DNA of 64,000 nt, from contig OZ176053.1 of assembly GCA_964247055.1 (NCBI GenBank), forward strand, positions 12,710,001 to 12,774,000. The letters run 5' to 3'. Below the pieces are notes generated by a model. It was not told where the DNA came from and searched no databases. It saw only the letters and a program-made list of their open reading frames with translations. Numbering within the stretch: position 1 is the stretch's first letter; every line of letters begins with the position of its first letter. A program made the position numbers and the translations under genes. Source of the stretch: Paragordius varius. Taxonomy: Eukaryota; Nematomorpha. Below, one piece after another: positions 63,481-64,000 of this stretch.

Positions 63481-64000
63481 AGCATTGAAGAATCTACGCA
63501 TTTTATTGTATTATTAAATATTTACTCCTAGATGTATAAAAATATATTTATTGAAAATAAATATATGATATTTGGAATTTAATATATCGTTTTTTCGATC
63601 TTGCAAGCGTCTAAAAATCATTCATATCCACAAACAAAAACGGAAGCTATAAATATATCCTGATGAATCAAATATATTCTGAGAGAATAGCATATTATGA
63701 ATGTCATGGTGCTTTAGGTTTTAAGTGTAACGAATAATTTAGAGTTATATCCACTTTTTTGGTAATTGTTCCTTATCGAAAAGTTGCAAATTAGGCAAAT
63801 TATATATTTTTTTGGTGGAAGCTAAATGCCCCCCTTTAAAAGTATCATTATATTATCGAAAATTAATATAAAATTTATAATTTAAAGCGTAGGCTCCAAA
63901 AGTTGCATTTGGACTTCCCCAAAATGGGCCAGTTTTTTTAAAAAAGCCGATGCGCGATAACATTTTATATATTAACTAGAACTTGACAATATAATATTAT
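63481..64000. other. AT-rich DNA at the right edge
   Basis: No exon, repeat family or RNA gene recognised. Confidence 0.6.

Overview
This window is AT-rich nuclear DNA from an animal, with spliced genes. The muscle-type giant Ig/FN3 protein points to a bilaterian invertebrate, probably a protostome. Several introns are far shorter than is usual in animals: 22, 25, 31, 35 and 38 nt, beside ordinary ones of about 55 to 1,600 nt. Such very small introns are known from dicyemid mesozoans, but the species cannot be fixed from sequence alone. Exon boundaries below were read by eye from GT/AG sites, matching reading phase and resemblance to known families; they may be off by a base or two.

Layout. 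(1) Bases 1 to about 10,834, minus strand: the middle of a twitchin-like gene, open at the left edge, with the 5' end not found. It encodes four N-terminal-type Ig domains, a long charged and proline-rich linker built partly by exon duplication, an Ig-like domain, two FN3 domains, an Ig domain, and the start of a further Ig domain at the window edge. (2) About 15,039 to 18,341, minus: a candidate secreted Ig protein, three phase-compatible exons behind a clear signal peptide. (3) 18,651 to 23,974, minus: a complete Ddi1 gene (ubiquitin-like domain, helical domain, retropepsin-like protease domain, UBA). (4) 30,009 to 37,573, minus: a RUNDC1 homologue of 14 exons with an enlarged RUN region. 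(5) 43,058 to 43,327, plus: the last two exons of an unidentified gene. (6) 44,156 to 47,426, minus: an SLC17-type anion transporter with one strikingly GC-rich exon. (7) 50,138 to 51,139, plus: the terminal exon of a multi-pass membrane protein.

The spaces between genes are mostly mobile-element debris: a TTAA-targeting, piggyBac-like family of short elements (one copy inserted into another), a hAT-type element with a perfect 8-bp target duplication nested in an old TTAA element, a foldback/MITE family, a decayed LINE 3' end, and a repeat family with paired hairpins and internal tandem units. From 51.3 to 61.6 kb lies a large array of direct repeats containing two palindromes of about 1.2 kb each. 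No CRISPR array, rRNA or convincing functional tRNA was seen.

The genes have no obvious shared pathway: Ddi1 acts in ubiquitin-proteasome quality control, SLC17 in anion transport, the Ig/FN3 protein in muscle. They look like ordinary neighbours separated by repeats.
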